Shown: one piece after another, positions 8,169-9,150 of the stretch | Numbering within the stretch: position 1 is the first letter of the stretch | Layout of the letters: the number at the start of each line of letters is the position of its first letter | Source of the DNA: Syntrophaceae bacterium | GTDB lineage: Bacteria > Desulfobacterota > DTXE01 | DNA: 9,150 bases | Assembly (NCBI GenBank): GCA_012962595.1 | Contig: DTXE01000461.1 | Coordinates: forward strand, 1-9,150 | Direction of reading: 5' to 3' | Translations under genes and position numbers: made by a program | Notes under the pieces: generated by a model | Database searches by the model: none | What the model was told of the DNA's origin: nothing | Seen by the model: the letters and a program-made list of their open reading frames with translations, nothing else

Positions 8169-9075
8169 AAAGGAATTACTTTCCATATGTTCTGGTAAGG
8201 TATTTTTTGATGAACCCATGAGGAATTACACCTCCCTCAAAGTAGGGGGGAAGGCTGACGTTATAGTACATCCTAAAGATGTTCAAGACCTAAGGTGTAT
8301 ATTGAATTTCCTTAAGAATCGAAGGATGCCTTACTATATTTTAGGAAGAGGTACAAACCTGCTGGTTAAAGATGGGGGGATCCGTGGTGTAGTAATCCAT
8401 TTAGGTGAAGGTTTTAAGGACATACACCAGACGAAGGAAAATGGGAACAAGGTCTTTATCTCGGCAGGCACTGGGGTTTTGCTCAGGGATCTCTTGGCAT
8501 ATTCAGTTAAAAATGGCCTTTCAGGTTTGGAGTTTGCAGCCGGTATTCCTGGAGCCGTGGGTGGCGCCCTTGCTATGAATGCAGGTACTAAATATGGATG
8601 TATGGAGGATGTAACCTACTCCATTGCTGTCATGAACCAATGGGGGAAAACTATAAATCATGAGAAAAGAGACCTAGAATTTTCATATAGAAAACTAAAA
8701 CTTAGGGATGGCGATATCATCTTGGAAGGAATTTTTGAGCTCAAAAGGGCTCCAAAGGAAGAGATTAGACATAAAATAGGTTTGTATATTTCTGACAAAA
8801 GGAGGTCTCAGCCACTGAGCTTAGCTAGTTGTGGCTGTATCTTTAAAAATCCTAAGGGTTATTATGCTGGGCAATTGATAGAGGATGTGGGCCTTAAAGG
8901 TTATAGAATTGGTGGTGCCATGGTTTCCAACGTGCATGCAAATTTCATTGTTAATGTGGGAGAAGCAAAGGCCCGAGATATTCTGGACTTAATGGCGCTT
9001 ATAGGAAAGAGGGTAAAGGAGGAAAAGGGTATCGAGCTTGAATCTGAAGTAAAGATCATAGGAGAAGATGCATAA
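8152..9075 (+). CDS. murB: MurB, UDP-N-acetylenolpyruvoylglucosamine reductase
   Basis: MurB is the FAD- and NADPH-dependent cytoplasmic enzyme that reduces UDP-GlcNAc-enolpyruvate to UDP-MurNAc, the substrate of MurC. With 307 residues it has the length of the short (type II) MurB class. FAD-binding signatures: NYTSLKVGGKAD (25-36), LGRGTNLLVKDGG (64-76), GLEFAAGIPGAVGGALAMNAG (125-145). Substrate/catalytic region: FSYR with Arg180 (177-180), RRSQPL (217-222), GCIFKNPKG (228-236), AGQLIEDVGLKG (239-250), VSNVHANFIVN (258-268), and LESEVKIIG (296-304), where the catalytic Glu is expected. The residue before IFKNP is Cys229 (TGT, 8836-8838), where E. coli MurB has its proton-donating Ser229. 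The TTG start overlaps murC and has a good ribosome binding site; the next in-frame ATG, at residue 23, would cut into the NYTS region. Confidence 0.96.
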   Translation: MDLSLKKELLSICSGKVFFDEPMRNYTSLKVGGKADVIVHPKDVQDLRCILNFLKNRRMPYYILGRGTNLLVKDGGIRGVVIHLGEGFKDIHQTKENGNKVFISAGTGVLLRDLLAYSVKNGLSGLEFAAGIPGAVGGALAMNAGTKYGCMEDVTYSIAVMNQWGKTINHEKRDLEFSYRKLKLRDGDIILEGIFELKRAPKEEIRHKIGLYISDKRRSQPLSLASCGCIFKNPKGYYAGQLIEDVGLKGYRIGGAMVSNVHANFIVNVGEAKARDILDLMALIGKRVKEEKGIELESEVKIIGEDA

Positions 9076-9150
9076 AAAGTTGGACCAAAGATCAAAAATC
9101 AAAACAAAAAACAATGATCATATGAAAACATTCATGACCTTCAGTCACAA
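9068..9150 (+). CDS. Possible start of the next dcw gene, partial
   Basis: An ATG at 9068, overlapping the murB stop, opens a frame that stays open to the window end (27 codons). It encodes a very basic stretch beginning MHKKLDQRSKIKTKNN. A basic cytoplasmic tail would fit ftsQ, which often follows murB or ddl in such clusters, but no conserved motif is visible. GGAG at 9061-9064 is only 3 nt from the ATG, which is too close to be a good Shine-Dalgarno. An in-frame ATG also occurs at 9122. The A-rich, slightly repetitive sequence could equally be non-coding spacer. Confidence 0.25.
   Translation, partial: MHKKLDQRSKIKTKNNDHMKTFMTFSH

Noticed and set aside
2123..9075. A previously undescribed system hidden in the mur/ftsW block
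   Set aside because: Every gene from mraY to murB matches a well-known dcw family at full length and in a familiar order, leaving no unexplained space.
1..9150. CRISPR array, tRNA or rRNA genes, riboswitch, or internal terminator
   Set aside because: No spaced repeats, no cloverleaf or rRNA-like sequence, and no stem-loop followed by a T-run was seen; coding sequence covers nearly the whole window.

Overview
The window holds seven consecutive, same-strand peptidoglycan-synthesis and cell-division genes of a dcw (division and cell wall) cluster: murF (5'-truncated), mraY, murD, ftsW, murG, murC and murB. Ahead of them, at the left edge, is a fragment of an unrelated S41 C-terminal processing peptidase. 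The order murF-mraY-murD-ftsW-murG-murC-murB, the MraY N-terminus (MLYHLLYPL...[11 protein letters not shown]) and the short MurB suggest a Gram-negative bacterium of the Desulfobacterota (former Deltaproteobacteria) type. That placement rests on gene order and protein flavour only; I cannot name a genus.

Layout: 1 to about 1000 is the S41 peptidase fragment, GC-richer (201/360 = 56% in bases 1-360 by hand count), cut at its 5' side by the window edge. Around 950-1010 the sequence changes abruptly into murF, which is AT-richer (100/240 = 42% in bases 1081-1320) and lacks its N-terminal domain. From there to 9075 the genes are packed almost without gaps: mraY 14 nt after murF, murD 6 nt after mraY, ftsW directly abutting murD, murG 22 nt after ftsW, murC 6 nt after murG, and murB overlapping murC by 17 nt. 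The last 75 bases are A-rich and may hold the start of the next gene. I see no internal promoter, terminator, RNA gene, mobile element or CRISPR array.

How the genes work together: MurC and MurD add the first two amino acids (L-Ala, D-Glu) to UDP-MurNAc, which MurB makes by reduction. MurF adds D-Ala-D-Ala after MurE, which is not in the window. MraY transfers the phospho-MurNAc-pentapeptide to undecaprenyl phosphate (lipid I), and MurG adds GlcNAc (lipid II). FtsW is the SEDS glycosyltransferase that polymerises lipid II at the division septum. Close packing implies co-transcription and translational coupling.

The main anomaly is the S41/murF junction. It joins two truncated genes in different reading frames across a composition step, and it destroys a normally essential gene. 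I read it as an assembly chimera or, less likely, a real rearrangement. The mur/ftsW block is otherwise ordinary apart from a Cys at the usual catalytic Ser position of MurB. I found no convincing previously undescribed system.
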